A DNA stretch of 54,389 nucleotides from JBFXDI01 sp050181295 (GCA_050181295.1 JBFXDI010000009.1:1-54389), one strand, 5' to 3'; shown: positions 1-8,376, numbered from the stretch's first letter. The notes: generated by a model from the letters alone, not told the origin. Program-made: numbers and translations.

Positions 1-1187
1 GAGCCCGCCCTTTCCGGGGGCGCCTGCGTCATCACGATATCGGTCGTGAGCGTGCCGATGGGCGCAAAGCCCAGGCAGAAGACAACCAGCCCCAGAACGA
101 GCAGCCAGAGCGTGTCGCGACCTCCGATCTGGGTCAGGATGAGGAAGCCCAAAGCCGCGAGGAGGCACGAAACGGAGATCACCGTGGCATGCCGGAAGCG
201 CCTGACCAGTGTCGGAGCGGCGAGGGAGCCCGCGACGAAGGCGACGCCGGAAGGCGCCGACCAGAGTCCTGCCTCGAGGGGCGAAAGACCCATGATGAGC
301 TGCAGATACTGGGCGAGAAACAGGAAGGTGCCGAAGGCCGCGAACAGGCAGACAAGGTTGACGGCGAGCGCCGCCGTGAGGGCGGGGGCGCGGAAGAGCT
401 CCATGTCGATCAGCGGATCGGAAAGCTGACGCTGCCGGCGCACGAAAAGTGCGCCAAGCGCAAGGCCGAAAAGGATCGCGAGCGCGGGAGCCCAGCCCAC
501 GCCGTCCTGCGCCAGGTGCTTCAGGCCCCAGATGAGGCCGAGCACGCCACCGAGCGACAGCACCGCGCTCGGAATGTCGAGACGGCCGGCATCGGGATCG
601 CGGTATTCGGGCAGGAGCAGGGGTCCGAGAAGCAGCAGGAGCACCATGACTGGCACCGCGATCAGGAACACCGAGCCCCACCAAAAATACTGAAGCAGCA
701 CCCCGCCGATGACGGGCCCGAGCGTCGCGCCGGCCGAGAAGCTCGAGGTCCAGATGCCGATGGCGAGCGTGCGCTCCCGGGGATCGAGGAACATGTTGCG
801 GATGAGCGAGAGCGTGGAGGGCGCGAGCGTCGCTCCCGCGAGCCCGAGCACGGCGCGCGCGACGATCAGCATTTCCGCGCTCGTGGCGAAGGCCGCAAAG
901 ACCGAGGCCACGCCGAAGGCCGCCGCGCCGATCAGCAGCAGCTTGCGGCGGCCGATGCGGTCGCCGAGCGTGCCCATGGTGATGAGGGCGCCGGCCACGA
1001 GGAAGCCGTAGATGTCCATGATCCAGAGAAGCTCGGTCGCCGAGGGCTTGAGATCGGCGCTGAGCTGCGGCACCGCGAGGTTGAGAACCGTCAGATCCAT
1101 GGAATAGAGGATGCAGGGCAGCGCGATGACGCCGAGCCCGATCCACTCGCGGCGGCCCGCTGCCCTTTCACCCTCGACGCTGCTCAT
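1..1187 (-). CDS. MFS multidrug exporter, DHA2/SmvA-like (3' end outside window)
   Basis: Proton-driven inner-membrane drug exporter of the 14-helix DHA2 class, closest in appearance to SmvA (methyl viologen/biocide efflux). About 395 codons are visible; the C-terminal part runs off the left edge. The N-terminus reads MSSVEGERAAGRREWIGLGV, followed by a first helix containing SMDLTVLNLAVPQL (typical DHA2 motif D1) and the MFS loop 2-3 motif GTLGDRIGRRKLL. Further hydrophobic helices follow, including a motif-C-like stretch GATLGPVIGG. The ATG lies downstream of a GGAGGAGCGGAAAGG purine stretch. It is divergent from the dipeptidase gene, and a perfect palindrome in the gap could be a repressor site. 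Substrates cannot be told from sequence. Confidence 0.85.
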   Translation of the reverse strand, partial: MSSVEGERAAGRREWIGLGVIALPCILYSMDLTVLNLAVPQLSADLKPSATELLWIMDIYGFLVAGALITMGTLGDRIGRRKLLLIGAAAFGVASVFAAFATSAEMLIVARAVLGLAGATLAPSTLSLIRNMFLDPRERTLAIGIWTSSFSAGATLGPVIGGVLLQYFWWGSVFLIAVPVMVLLLLLGPLLLPEYRDPDAGRLDIPSAVLSLGGVLGLIWGLKHLAQDGVGWAPALAILFGLALGALFVRRQRQLSDPLIDMELFRAPALTAALAVNLVCLFAAFGTFLFLAQYLQLIMGLSPLEAGLWSAPSGVAFVAGSLAAPTLVRRFRHATVISVSCLLAALGFLILTQIGGRDTLWLLVLGLVVFCLGFAPIGTLTTDIVMTQAPPERAG

Positions 1188-1232
1188 CAAAAACCTTTCC
1201 GCTCCTCCGCTTCCGGGAGGCGCATGCACGAC

Positions 1233-1252
1233 TCGTCCTCTCATCAGGACGA
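1233..1252. promoter_or_regulatory. Candidate operator palindrome in MFS/dipeptidase gap
   Basis: Perfect 7-bp inverted repeat TCGTCCT-N6-AGGACGA, 46 bp upstream of the exporter start codon. Size and placement would fit a TetR- or MarR-type repressor site, but no regulator gene of either type is visible in the window. The function is inferred only from position and symmetry. Confidence 0.35.
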
Positions 1253-1336
1253 ACGGGACTATCGGATTTCGACAGGGCCCCGCAAGATCACCGGCTTGTT
1301 TCCGGCAGCCCGATGCGGCCAAATGGGCGGCGGGTA

Positions 1337-2386
1337 ATGGCCGATCAATGTGATCGAATGGCGGCAGACTCCTGGGAGGCGGACGTGGAGAGGAATGGTT
1401 GGGGCGTTTCGCCCGAAGCGGAGGCGCTCCTTCGGGAAGCGCTGGTGTGGGACGGGCATGCGGGCTTCGCCTACGAGCCGGATGTCGACCTCTCCGAGCT
1501 CGAGCGCTGGCGGGCCTCGGGCGTCGACTACGTGTCCGTCAACATCGTCTTCGACGCGCCGCCCTGGAACGCCTTCGCCATCGAGGCGCTCTCAAGTTAT
1601 CGCCGGCAGATCCGGGCGCATCCCGACCGCTTCGTGCTCGTCTCGACCGTCGAGGACATCCGCCGCGCCAAGCGCGAGGGCAAGCTCGCCGTCGGCTTCG
1701 ACATCGAGGGCATGGTGGCGCTCAACGGCGATATCGGCATGGTGGAGGTGTTCCACCGGCTCGGCGTGCGTCAGATGCTCTTCGCCTACAACCTCAACAA
1801 CGCGGCGGGCGGCGGCTGCCACGATAAGGACGTGGGCCTCACGGAGTTCGGCCGCGCGGTGGTGAAGGAGATGAACCGGGTCGGCATGATCGTCGACTGC
1901 TCCCACTGCGCCTTCACGACCAGCCTGGAGGCGATCGCGCTCTCCGAGGCGCCGGTCGTCTTCTCGCACTCGAACGCGCGGGCGCTGCACGATCATCAGC
2001 GCAACATCCTGGACGAGCAGGCGAAGGCCTGCGCGGCGAAGGGCGGAGTCGTGGGCGTGACGGGCGTCGGCCTCTTCCTCGGACCGCGCGGCGCCGACCT
2101 CGACGACCTCGTGCGTCATATCGGGCACTATGTGGAGCTCATCGGGCCAAAGCATGTGAGCGTCGGCATGGACTCGGTGCTCCTGCGCCACGCGTCGGGC
2201 TTCGAGCCACCGGACAGGACCTTCTGGCCGCCCAGCCAGTATCCGGGCGGCAAGATCGAATTCGTGCCGCCGGAAAGCTTCCCGCGCCTGACGGAGAAGC
2301 TGCTCGCGCGCGGCCATGCGAAGGCGGACGTCGCAGCCATCCTAGGCGGCAATTTCCTCCGGGTCGCAGGACAGATCTGGCGCTAG
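1337..2386 (+). CDS. Membrane dipeptidase homologue, peptidase family M19
   Basis: Zinc amidohydrolase-fold protein related to renal dipeptidase, about 349 residues. Visible family landmarks are the first-strand motif WDGHAGF, the bridging Glu in GFDIEGMV, the metal His in DCSHCAF, the second metal His in FSHSNAR, GMDSV near the substrate-binding Asp, and the C-terminal GGNFLRVAGQ. The first motif is normally HxD but here reads H-A-G, so the usual Asp ligand is absent. This suggests altered metal binding or a divergent subfamily. The start is taken at the ATG behind GGCGGG; in-frame ATGs at 1313 and 1358 are alternatives. No signal peptide is seen, so it is probably cytoplasmic. The gene stands alone, and the natural substrate is unknown. 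Confidence 0.85.
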   Translation: MADQCDRMAADSWEADVERNGWGVSPEAEALLREALVWDGHAGFAYEPDVDLSELERWRASGVDYVSVNIVFDAPPWNAFAIEALSSYRRQIRAHPDRFVLVSTVEDIRRAKREGKLAVGFDIEGMVALNGDIGMVEVFHRLGVRQMLFAYNLNNAAGGGCHDKDVGLTEFGRAVVKEMNRVGMIVDCSHCAFTTSLEAIALSEAPVVFSHSNARALHDHQRNILDEQAKACAAKGGVVGVTGVGLFLGPRGADLDDLVRHIGHYVELIGPKHVSVGMDSVLLRHASGFEPPDRTFWPPSQYPGGKIEFVPPESFPRLTEKLLARGHAKADVAAILGGNFLRVAGQIWR

Positions 2387-2413
2387 AGCGCGACCCCGTC
2401 GGACCGAATATTC

Positions 2414-2484
2414 CGCTCTTTCCCGCGAAAGCGGGAATCCATGGGAACAAACGCTCTGGGTCCCTGCCTTCGCGGGGACGAGCG
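2414..2484. repeat. Dispersed palindromic repeat, family A copy 1
   Basis: A 71-bp element bounded by CGCTC and GAGCG. It contains two nested hairpins: TTCCCGCGAAAGCGGGAA and a CCTGCCTTCGCGGGG-type stem. Closely similar elements lie at 5061-5131 and 49779-49865, always between genes. The arrangement is REP/MITE-like. Confidence 0.75.
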
Positions 2485-2592
2485 ACTGGGAGCGGCGTTC
2501 AAAGCGCCGCATCCGCCCATGGGATTTCCCTTCCACGCGCCCATGGGCTAGAACGCCCCGCAAATCATCCTCATCGCGAAACGGGAACACGG

Positions 2593-4248
2593 ATGGCGCG
2601 GCAGTTCATCTACCACATGCACGGGCTCACCAAGGCCTATGCCTCGGGCAAGAAGGTGCTCGAGAACATCAATCTCTCCTTCTATCCGGACGCCAAGATC
2701 GGCGTGCTCGGCCCAAACGGCTCCGGCAAGTCGACGCTGCTTCGGATCATGGCCGGCCTCGACAAGGAGTTCTCCGGCGAGGCCTGGCTCGCGCAGGGTG
2801 CGACCTCGGGCTTCCTGCCGCAGGAGCCGCAGCTCGATCCGGCGCTCGACGTCATGGGCAACGTGCGCGAGGGCGTGGCGAAGCAGCAGGCCGTGCTCGA
2901 CGAATACAACGCGCTGATGATGGACTACTCCGACGAGAACGCCGAGAAGGCCGCGAAGCTCCAGGACATCATCGACGCGCAGAACCTGTGGGACCTCGAC
3001 GCCCAGATCGAGCAGGCGATGGATGCGCTCCGCTGTCCGCCCGGCGAAGCCTCGATCGACAACCTTTCGGGCGGCGAGAAGCGGCGCGTGGCGCTGACGC
3101 AGCTCCTGCTCCGGAAGCCCGACCTTCTGCTTCTCGACGAGCCGACGAACCATCTCGACGCCGAATCGGTCGCCTGGCTCGAGCATCATCTGCGCGATTA
3201 TCCTGGCGCCATCCTGATCGTCACCCACGACCGCTACTTCCTCGACAACGTGACGGGCTGGATCCTGGAGCTCGACCGCGGACGGGGCATTCCCTACGAG
3301 GGCAACTATTCCGCCTATCTCGGCCAGAAGGCCAAGCGCTTCTCGCAGGAATCGCGCGAGGATCAGGCGCGCCAGAAGGTCATCGAGCGCGAGCGCGAAT
3401 GGATGGGCACCTCGCCCAAGGCGAGGCAGGCGAAGTCGAAGGCCCGCATCAAGGCCTATGACGAGCTGCTGCGCCAGAACGAGGAGCGGCTCAAATCCAC
3501 GGCGGCGCAGATCGTCATCCCGCCGGGGCAGCGCCTCGGCGCGACCGTCATCGAGGCGGAGAACCTCAACAAGGGCTATGGCGAGCGGCTGCTCATCGAC
3601 GGGCTCTCGTTCAAGCTGCCGCCGGGCGGCATCGTCGGCGTCATCGGGCCGAACGGGGCCGGCAAGACCACCTTGTTCCGCATGCTGACGGGCAAGGAGG
3701 AGCCGGATCATGGCCTTATCCGGCTCGGCGAGACGGCGGAGCTCGGCTATGTCGACCAGTCGCGCGACGCGCTCGATCCGGAGAAGACGGTCTGGCAGGA
3801 GATCTCCGGGGGCGACGAGATCTTCTATCTCGGCAAGAAGGAGGTGAACTCGCGCGCCTACACCTCCGCCTTCAACTTCCGGGGCGGCGACCAGCAGCAG
3901 AAGGTAGGCTCGCTCTCGGGCGGGCAGCGCAACCGCGTGCACCTGGCGAAGATGCTGAAATCAGGCGCCAACGTGCTGCTCCTCGACGAGCCGACCAACG
4001 ACCTCGACACCGAGACGCTTGCCGCGCTCGAGGAGGCGCTCGAGGACTTCGCCGGCTGCGCCGTCATCATCAGCCACGACCGCATGTTCCTCGACCGGCT
4101 CGCGACCCACATCCTCGCCTTCGAGGGCGACAGCCATGTCGAATGGTTCGAGGGGAACTTCGAGGCCTATGAGGAGGACAAGAAGCGCCGGCTCGGCGAG
4201 GACGCGGTGATGCCGAAGCGCATCAAGTACAAGCAGTTCGCGCGGTAG
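2593..4248 (+). CDS. ettA: Energy-dependent translational throttle protein EttA (ABC-F)
   Basis: Soluble ABC-F ATPase that binds the ribosomal E site and gates entry into elongation according to the ATP/ADP ratio. The 551 residues contain two nucleotide-binding domains with no transmembrane part. The first has Walker A GPNGSGKST (about residues 40-48), signature LSGGEKRRVAL and Walker B LLLLDEPTNHLD. The second has GPNGAGKTT, LSGGQRNRVHL and LLLDEPTNDLD. The charged inter-domain linker (about 245-310) and full-length match fit EttA rather than Uup or antibiotic-resistance ABC-F proteins. The ATG follows GGGAACACGG. Tam starts 12 bp downstream and may be co-transcribed. Confidence 0.95.
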   Translation: MARQFIYHMHGLTKAYASGKKVLENINLSFYPDAKIGVLGPNGSGKSTLLRIMAGLDKEFSGEAWLAQGATSGFLPQEPQLDPALDVMGNVREGVAKQQAVLDEYNALMMDYSDENAEKAAKLQDIIDAQNLWDLDAQIEQAMDALRCPPGEASIDNLSGGEKRRVALTQLLLRKPDLLLLDEPTNHLDAESVAWLEHHLRDYPGAILIVTHDRYFLDNVTGWILELDRGRGIPYEGNYSAYLGQKAKRFSQESREDQARQKVIEREREWMGTSPKARQAKSKARIKAYDELLRQNEERLKSTAAQIVIPPGQRLGATVIEAENLNKGYGERLLIDGLSFKLPPGGIVGVIGPNGAGKTTLFRMLTGKEEPDHGLIRLGETAELGYVDQSRDALDPEKTVWQEISGGDEIFYLGKKEVNSRAYTSAFNFRGGDQQQKVGSLSGGQRNRVHLAKMLKSGANVLLLDEPTNDLDTETLAALEEALEDFAGCAVIISHDRMFLDRLATHILAFEGDSHVEWFEGNFEAYEEDKKRRLGEDAVMPKRIKYKQFAR

Positions 4249-4260
4249 GCTGCGCGGCAC

Positions 4261-5040
4261 ATGACCCGCTGGGACGCCGGCCAGTATCTCAAGTTCGAGG
4301 ACGAGCGCACGCGCGCGGCGCGCGACCTTGTCGCGCGCGTGCCGCTCGCGGCGCCGGCACGCGCCTTCGATCTCGGCTGCGGGCCCGGCAACTCGACGGA
4401 GCTCCTGATCCAGGCTTTTCCCGAAGCGGAGGTGACGGGCGTCGACTCCTCGCCGGAGATGCTGGCCGAGGCGCGCAGGCGCCTGCCGGGCACGCGCTTC
4501 GTGGAGGCCGACCTTGCGCGATGGACGCCCGAGCTTCCCGACGAGGCGCCGGTGCTGCTCTTTGCCAACGCGGTGTTCCAGTGGGTGCCGGACCACCAGG
4601 CGGTGTTCGCGCGGCTGCTTGACAGCTTGCCGGGCGGCGGCGTGCTCGCGGTGCAGATGCCGGACAATCTCGCCGAGCCCTCGCATGTGCTCATGCGCGA
4701 CGTGGCGCGGGAGGGTCCTTGGGCGGAGAAGCTCGCCGGGGCGCTGGCACACCGCGATCCCCTGCCTGAGCCCGGCGCCTATTACGACCGGCTGAAAGCC
4801 CATGCCGCGCGGGTCGATGTCTGGCACGTGGTCTACAACCACCCGCTCGACGGCGCGGAAGCGATCGTCGAATGGGTGAAGGGAACGGGGCTTCGGCCGT
4901 TCCTCGATCCCCTGACGCCCAAGGAGCGCGAGGCCTATCTCGCCGACTACACGGCGCGGCTGGGAAAAGCCTACGCCAAGCGCGTGGACGGCAAGGTGCT
5001 GCTCGCCTTTCCGCGCCTCTTCCTCATGGCGACGCGCTGA
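4261..5040 (+). CDS. tam: Trans-aconitate 2-methyltransferase
   Basis: SAM-dependent methyltransferase that esterifies trans-aconitate, a by-product inhibitor of aconitase. The N-terminus MTRWDAGQYLKFEDERTR matches the Tam family pattern (W-x4-YL-x-F-x2-ER). The SAM-binding loop FDLGCGPGNST is at about residues 36-46, with the acidic VTGVDSSPEML strand following. FANAVFQWVPDH and the C-terminal FPRLFLMATR are also typical. Length is 259 residues, usual for the family. It starts 12 bp after ettA on the same strand, so transcription may be shared, though a functional link to EttA is not known. Confidence 0.9.
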   Translation: MTRWDAGQYLKFEDERTRAARDLVARVPLAAPARAFDLGCGPGNSTELLIQAFPEAEVTGVDSSPEMLAEARRRLPGTRFVEADLARWTPELPDEAPVLLFANAVFQWVPDHQAVFARLLDSLPGGGVLAVQMPDNLAEPSHVLMRDVAREGPWAEKLAGALAHRDPLPEPGAYYDRLKAHAARVDVWHVVYNHPLDGAEAIVEWVKGTGLRPFLDPLTPKEREAYLADYTARLGKAYAKRVDGKVLLAFPRLFLMATR

Positions 5041-5060
5041 GATCAGATTGAAACTTCTCC

Positions 5061-5131
5061 CGCTCATTCCCGCGCAAGCGGGAATCCATGATTTGCATCT
5101 TACTGGGTCCCCGCCTTCGCGGGGACGAGCG
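5061..5131. repeat. Dispersed palindromic repeat, family A copy 2
   Basis: A 71-bp element with ends CGCTC and GAGCG. Inner hairpins are TTCCCGCGCAAGCGGGAA and GTCCCCGCCTTCGCGGGGAC. It sits between tam and the convergent PhyH-family gene, where it may also act as a transcript-end structure for both. Confidence 0.75.
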
Positions 5132-5163
5132 GAGAATACCCGTCAATCAGAACCGAGATCGCT

Positions 5164-5967
5164 CTACGCCGCGTCCCGCCAGATCACCGGGAACCAGTCT
5201 TCGCGCAGGCGCTCGCCGTCCCGCATGCCGTGATCGGGGAAGGGCGGCGAGGTGCGGCCGGGCCGCGTGACATAGCGGGCATCGTCACCCACCCAGCGCA
5301 GCGACAGCGCACGGCGGCGGCGCTCCGACAGGTTGCCGCGCGCGCCATGCACGGTCCTGTAATGGAAGGCCACCGCGTCGCCCGGCTGCATCGGCCATTC
5401 GAGCACACGATACTTTTCCGGCTCGCGGTCCGGGTCCGGCACCGGCAGGTAGTCGTTCTCGCCGGCATAGAAGCTCGTCTCGGCGAGCCAGCGCACCGGC
5501 AGGACCATTTTCGGCCATCTGTGCGAGCCGGCGATGCAGCGCAGCGTCGCCTCCTCGACGGGCTCGATCGGGATCCAGAGGCTCACCGTCTGCTCGCCGT
5601 CGACGAAATAATAGGGCGCGTCCTGATGCCAGGGCGTGGCCTTCGACGTGCCGGGCTCCTTCACCAGCACATGGTCGTGGAAGAGCTGGGCGCTTCTCGA
5701 CCCCATGAGCTCGGCGGCGGCCTCGGCAGCGGGCGAGTTCCTAACGATGTCGACGAACTCCGGGATGCGCTCCCAGTTGCAGTAGTCGTCGAAGAAGCGG
5801 CCGCCCTCGCCGGGCTTGAGGTTCTCGGCCCCGTAGGGCCCGGGCTCCTTCATGTTGCGCTCGATGCCGGCGCCGATCCTCTCCACCCATCCGCGGAAGA
5901 GGCCGGGCAGAAGCACCACGCCATCCCTTTCGAAATCCGCTCTCTGCCCGGGTGTTGTCATCGCCAT
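5164..5967 (-). CDS. Phytanoyl-CoA dioxygenase (PhyH) family protein
   Basis: Fe(II)/2-oxoglutarate-dependent oxygenase, about 267 residues. The facial triad is visible as HxD in TPWHQDAPYY and the distal His in FHYRTVHGARGN, followed by the 2-oxoglutarate-binding Arg in RRRALSLRW. The start is placed at the ATG behind GGAGG with a 10-nt spacing; an upstream in-frame ATG at 6021 has no good ribosome site and would run almost into the divergent LysR gene. The substrate cannot be assigned, since PhyH relatives hydroxylate acyl-CoAs, amino acids and small metabolites. The neighbouring LysR gene is divergent with a 65-bp gap, so it is the probable regulator. Confidence 0.85.
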   Translation of the reverse strand: MAMTTPGQRADFERDGVVLLPGLFRGWVERIGAGIERNMKEPGPYGAENLKPGEGGRFFDDYCNWERIPEFVDIVRNSPAAEAAAELMGSRSAQLFHDHVLVKEPGTSKATPWHQDAPYYFVDGEQTVSLWIPIEPVEEATLRCIAGSHRWPKMVLPVRWLAETSFYAGENDYLPVPDPDREPEKYRVLEWPMQPGDAVAFHYRTVHGARGNLSERRRRALSLRWVGDDARYVTRPGRTSPPFPDHGMRDGERLREDWFPVIWRDAA

Positions 5968-6032
5968 GGCTTGCGTGCCTCCATCATCGGATGAGGCGAA
6001 GTCTAGATGGCGGCGGTGCATAAAGTGAAATA

Positions 6033-6983
6033 ATGTTTGCCGATATGGCGAATCAAGAAAATCTATCGCTGACGCTCAAGCAGCTCCGCTACGTGGTCGC
6101 CTCCGCGGACCACCGAAACATCACGGCGGCGGCGCTCGCGCTCCATGTCTCGCAGCCCTCGCTTTCGATGGCGATCGCGGCGGTGGAGGCGCAGTATGGC
6201 CGCAAGCTCTTCGCGCGCCAGCAGGGGCAGGGCGTGGCGCCCACGGCCTTCGGACGCAGCTTCGTCGCTGAGGCGCGGGCCATCCTCGCGCAGGCGCAGG
6301 CACTCCAGCGCCTCGGCCGCGCGGACGGCCCGCTCTCGGGCGAGCTGACGCTCGGCTGCTTCACCGACCTTGCGCCCTACTACGTGCCGGACCTCATCAA
6401 GCGCTTCGCGGCGAAGGAGCCGGGGATCGGCGTCAGCCTGCGGGAAGGCGGCTTCGATGATCTGGGCGAGCGGCTGGAGAGTGGCGTGCTCGATCTCGCG
6501 CTCACCTACGACCTGGGCCTCAGCAGCCGCTTCGAGCGCCATTCGCTGGTCGAGCTCAGGCCCTATGCCATGCTGGCCGCCGACCATCCGTTGGCGCGAG
6601 GGAAGGCCGTGAGCCTGAAGCAGCTCGCGGCCCACCCGCTCGTCCTCACCGAGCAGGCGCTGAGCTGGCAGCACGTGCTGGAACTCTTTGCCCATGCGGG
6701 CGTCGCCCTGAAGGTTTCGATGCGCGCAAGCTCCTTCGAGCTCCAGCGCTCCATGGTGGCGAGCGGGCTCGGCGTCGCCGTCGCCTATACGCGGCCGCGA
6801 CACGACCAGAGCTATGACGGAAGGCGGCTCGTAGCGCGTCCGATCTCCGACCGGCTGCCCTTGCAGCGCATCCTGCTCGCCTGGGCAAAGGCCAACCGCC
6901 CTAGCCCGGCGGCGGCGCGCTTCGCGGCGTTCGTGCGCGAGCAGTTCACGCTTCAGGGCTTGAGGTCGACCGCGGCCCGGTAG
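6033..6983 (+). CDS. LysR-family transcriptional regulator (divergent from PhyH gene)
   Basis: DNA-binding LysR-type regulator of 316 residues. The N-terminal winged helix-turn-helix reads LTLKQLRYVVASADHRNITAAALALHVSQPSLSMAIAAVE in overlapping form around residues 12-52. A periplasmic-binding-protein-like effector domain follows, with GELTLGCFTDLAPYYVPDLI opening it. The start ATG is preceded by only a weak AAGTG; an in-frame ATG at 6045 is an alternative. Its promoter shares a 65-bp gap with the PhyH-family gene, the classical arrangement for LysR control of a divergent target. The effector is unknown. Its 3' end overlaps the convergent NTF2-like gene by 31 bp. Confidence 0.88.
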   Translation: MFADMANQENLSLTLKQLRYVVASADHRNITAAALALHVSQPSLSMAIAAVEAQYGRKLFARQQGQGVAPTAFGRSFVAEARAILAQAQALQRLGRADGPLSGELTLGCFTDLAPYYVPDLIKRFAAKEPGIGVSLREGGFDDLGERLESGVLDLALTYDLGLSSRFERHSLVELRPYAMLAADHPLARGKAVSLKQLAAHPLVLTEQALSWQHVLELFAHAGVALKVSMRASSFELQRSMVASGLGVAVAYTRPRHDQSYDGRRLVARPISDRLPLQRILLAWAKANRPSPAAARFAAFVREQFTLQGLRSTAAR

Positions 6984-7393
6984 CTTCCGTCCATGTAGAA
7001 CGGCACGGATTCGTGCTCGAGCACGATCTTCCAGTCATCGCCCCGCCGGCTGAGGCCGAGCGTGAGGCGGATCCAGAGATCCGGTTTCTCGCCGTCGGTC
7101 TTTTCGCCATGCATGCGGACGAGGCCGTGCACGAAGGCGACGTCGTCGGCGGCCGTCACGATAAGATCCTGCGTCTCGTAGCCGATCGGACCCTTCCAGG
7201 TGTCGAACCATTGCTGGAGGTTGCCGGCCGTCGGATCCTCGTACTTGAGAGGCGGCGCGAGCAGGTACTGGACCACGCCCTTGTCGTAGAAGAAGAGCAC
7301 GAGCCGGGCGTCCTTGGCGCTAAGCGCCTTCGTCCAGTCGGTCACCAGCTTCCTGATCCGGTCCTCGGTGGCTTTGTCGGTTGCTGCCGGCAT
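6953..7393 (-). CDS. NTF2-like/SnoaL-like domain protein (ketosteroid-isomerase-related)
   Basis: Small single-domain protein of about 146 residues with the NTF2-like cone fold pattern. It has an N-terminal helix (DRIRKLVTDWTKALSAKDA), then beta strands ending with the DDWKIVLEHESVPFYMDG motif seen in SnoaL-like and YybH/CalcineurinII-type domains. The start is taken at the ATG behind GCGAGGATCCC; an ATG seven codons earlier lacks a ribosome site. It overlaps the end of the convergent LysR gene by 31 bp. A ligand or catalytic role is not deducible. It follows the HxlR-SCP2 gene on the same strand by 89 bp. Confidence 0.75.
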   Translation of the reverse strand: MPAATDKATEDRIRKLVTDWTKALSAKDARLVLFFYDKGVVQYLLAPPLKYEDPTAGNLQQWFDTWKGPIGYETQDLIVTAADDVAFVHGLVRMHGEKTDGEKPDLWIRLTLGLSRRGDDWKIVLEHESVPFYMDGSYRAAVDLKP

Positions 7394-7482
7394 GGGATCC
7401 TCGCTTTCGTCCATGAAAGGATGTCCGGAGGACGCGCCGCGCCCCGGCAGGCCGACACGAGGAAGGAATTTTCGAGGAAGGC

Positions 7483-8175
7483 TCAGCCCGCGACGCGGGG
7501 CTTCTCCCTGGCGAAGGGGCTCAAGCCCAGCCACTGTTGCATGGAGTGGGCGATGGAGGGATCGCCCAGGAGCTCGAGCTCGCCCGCCTCGATCTCCTTC
7601 TTAGTGGTGGTGAGCCCCATCCAGACGGCCGTCATGCTGCGCAGTGAGCCGCGCACCAGAAGGTCGAGCTCGTGTCCGGGGTCCTGGAGGCAGAGGTCCA
7701 CGTCGCCGTCGACCACGAGCCACCAGTTGCGGCGAGCGGGGTCCAGGTCGGGGTATTCGAACTTGATGGTGCAGCGGCGGGAGGGGAGCGGCTTCGGATC
7801 GAGCCAGCGGCGCATGTCCCACATGAGGAGCGAGGGATCGAGGTTCTTGAGCGAGAGCTTCGATTCGACCCACCGCTGGCCCCAGAATCCCATCGCCATC
7901 ACGACCTTGCGCAGGTCTTCGCCGGCGGCCGTCAGGCGGTACTCGGAGACCCCGGAAGCGCCCGGCACCATCGCCACGACGCCAGCCCGCTCCAGCTCCT
8001 TGAGCCGCTTCGAGAGCAGCGTCGGCGACATGCGCGGCACGCCCCGGCGCAAATCGTTGAAGCGAGTCGAGCCGCACAGGAGCTCGCGCACCACGAGCGC
8101 CGTCCAGCGCGTGCAAAACACCTCCGCCGCCATCGAGACGGGACAGAACTGCCCGTAGCTTCCCTGATCCTGCAT
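7483..8175 (-). CDS. HxlR-family regulator fused to a C-terminal SCP2-like domain
   Basis: Two-domain transcription factor, about 230 residues. Residues 5-100 form an HxlR-type winged helix (FCPVSMAAEVFCTRWTALVV, then RFNDLRRGVPRMSPTLLSKR and a YRLTAAGEDL wing). Residues 125-225 resemble the sterol-carrier-protein-2-like sensor domain often fused to such regulators (FEYPDLDPARRNWWLVVDG, then GSLRSMTAVWMG). A lipid, acyl-CoA or similar hydrophobic ligand is a reasonable inference. The start ATG lies 9 nt after GAGG. It is divergent from the acyl-CoA dehydrogenase-like gene, with two matching dyads between them as likely operators. Confidence 0.82.
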   Translation of the reverse strand: MQDQGSYGQFCPVSMAAEVFCTRWTALVVRELLCGSTRFNDLRRGVPRMSPTLLSKRLKELERAGVVAMVPGASGVSEYRLTAAGEDLRKVVMAMGFWGQRWVESKLSLKNLDPSLLMWDMRRWLDPKPLPSRRCTIKFEYPDLDPARRNWWLVVDGDVDLCLQDPGHELDLLVRGSLRSMTAVWMGLTTTKKEIEAGELELLGDPSIAHSMQQWLGLSPFAREKPRVAG

Positions 8176-8240
8176 GGCCCGCATCCTCGGCATCACGCTC
8201 AGAGCGCGGCCGGCGACCTAACCATAGGTCACTTTGGACG

Positions 8241-8315
8241 CCAGTACAATTTCGGTACCGGGCAGCAGCGCCGGACCGGGCGCTCCGGAACGGGCCAGTA
8301 CAGTTCCGGGACTGG
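8241..8315. promoter_or_regulatory. Paired operator-like dyads for the HxlR-SCP2 regulator
   Basis: Two near-identical 21-bp sites begin at 8241 and 8295. Each starts CCAGTACA and ends in an inverted arm: GTACCGG in the first and GGACTGG in the second. The shared pattern is CCAGTAC-N7-GKACYGG. Their starts are 54 bp apart, about five helical turns, which places them on the same DNA face. They fill the gap between the divergent regulator and acyl-CoA dehydrogenase-like genes. Confidence 0.6.
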
Positions 8316-8376
8316 AGGACAGGCGCCCGCCAGGCGGATGATGGACCCATCATCAAACGCTGTCCCGGAGCAAGCC

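Noticed and set aside
189..1337. Long plus-strand frame of 382 codons
   Set aside because: It is the antisense shadow of the MFS exporter; the minus strand shows clear transporter motifs while this frame is Arg/Glu/His-rich without family features.
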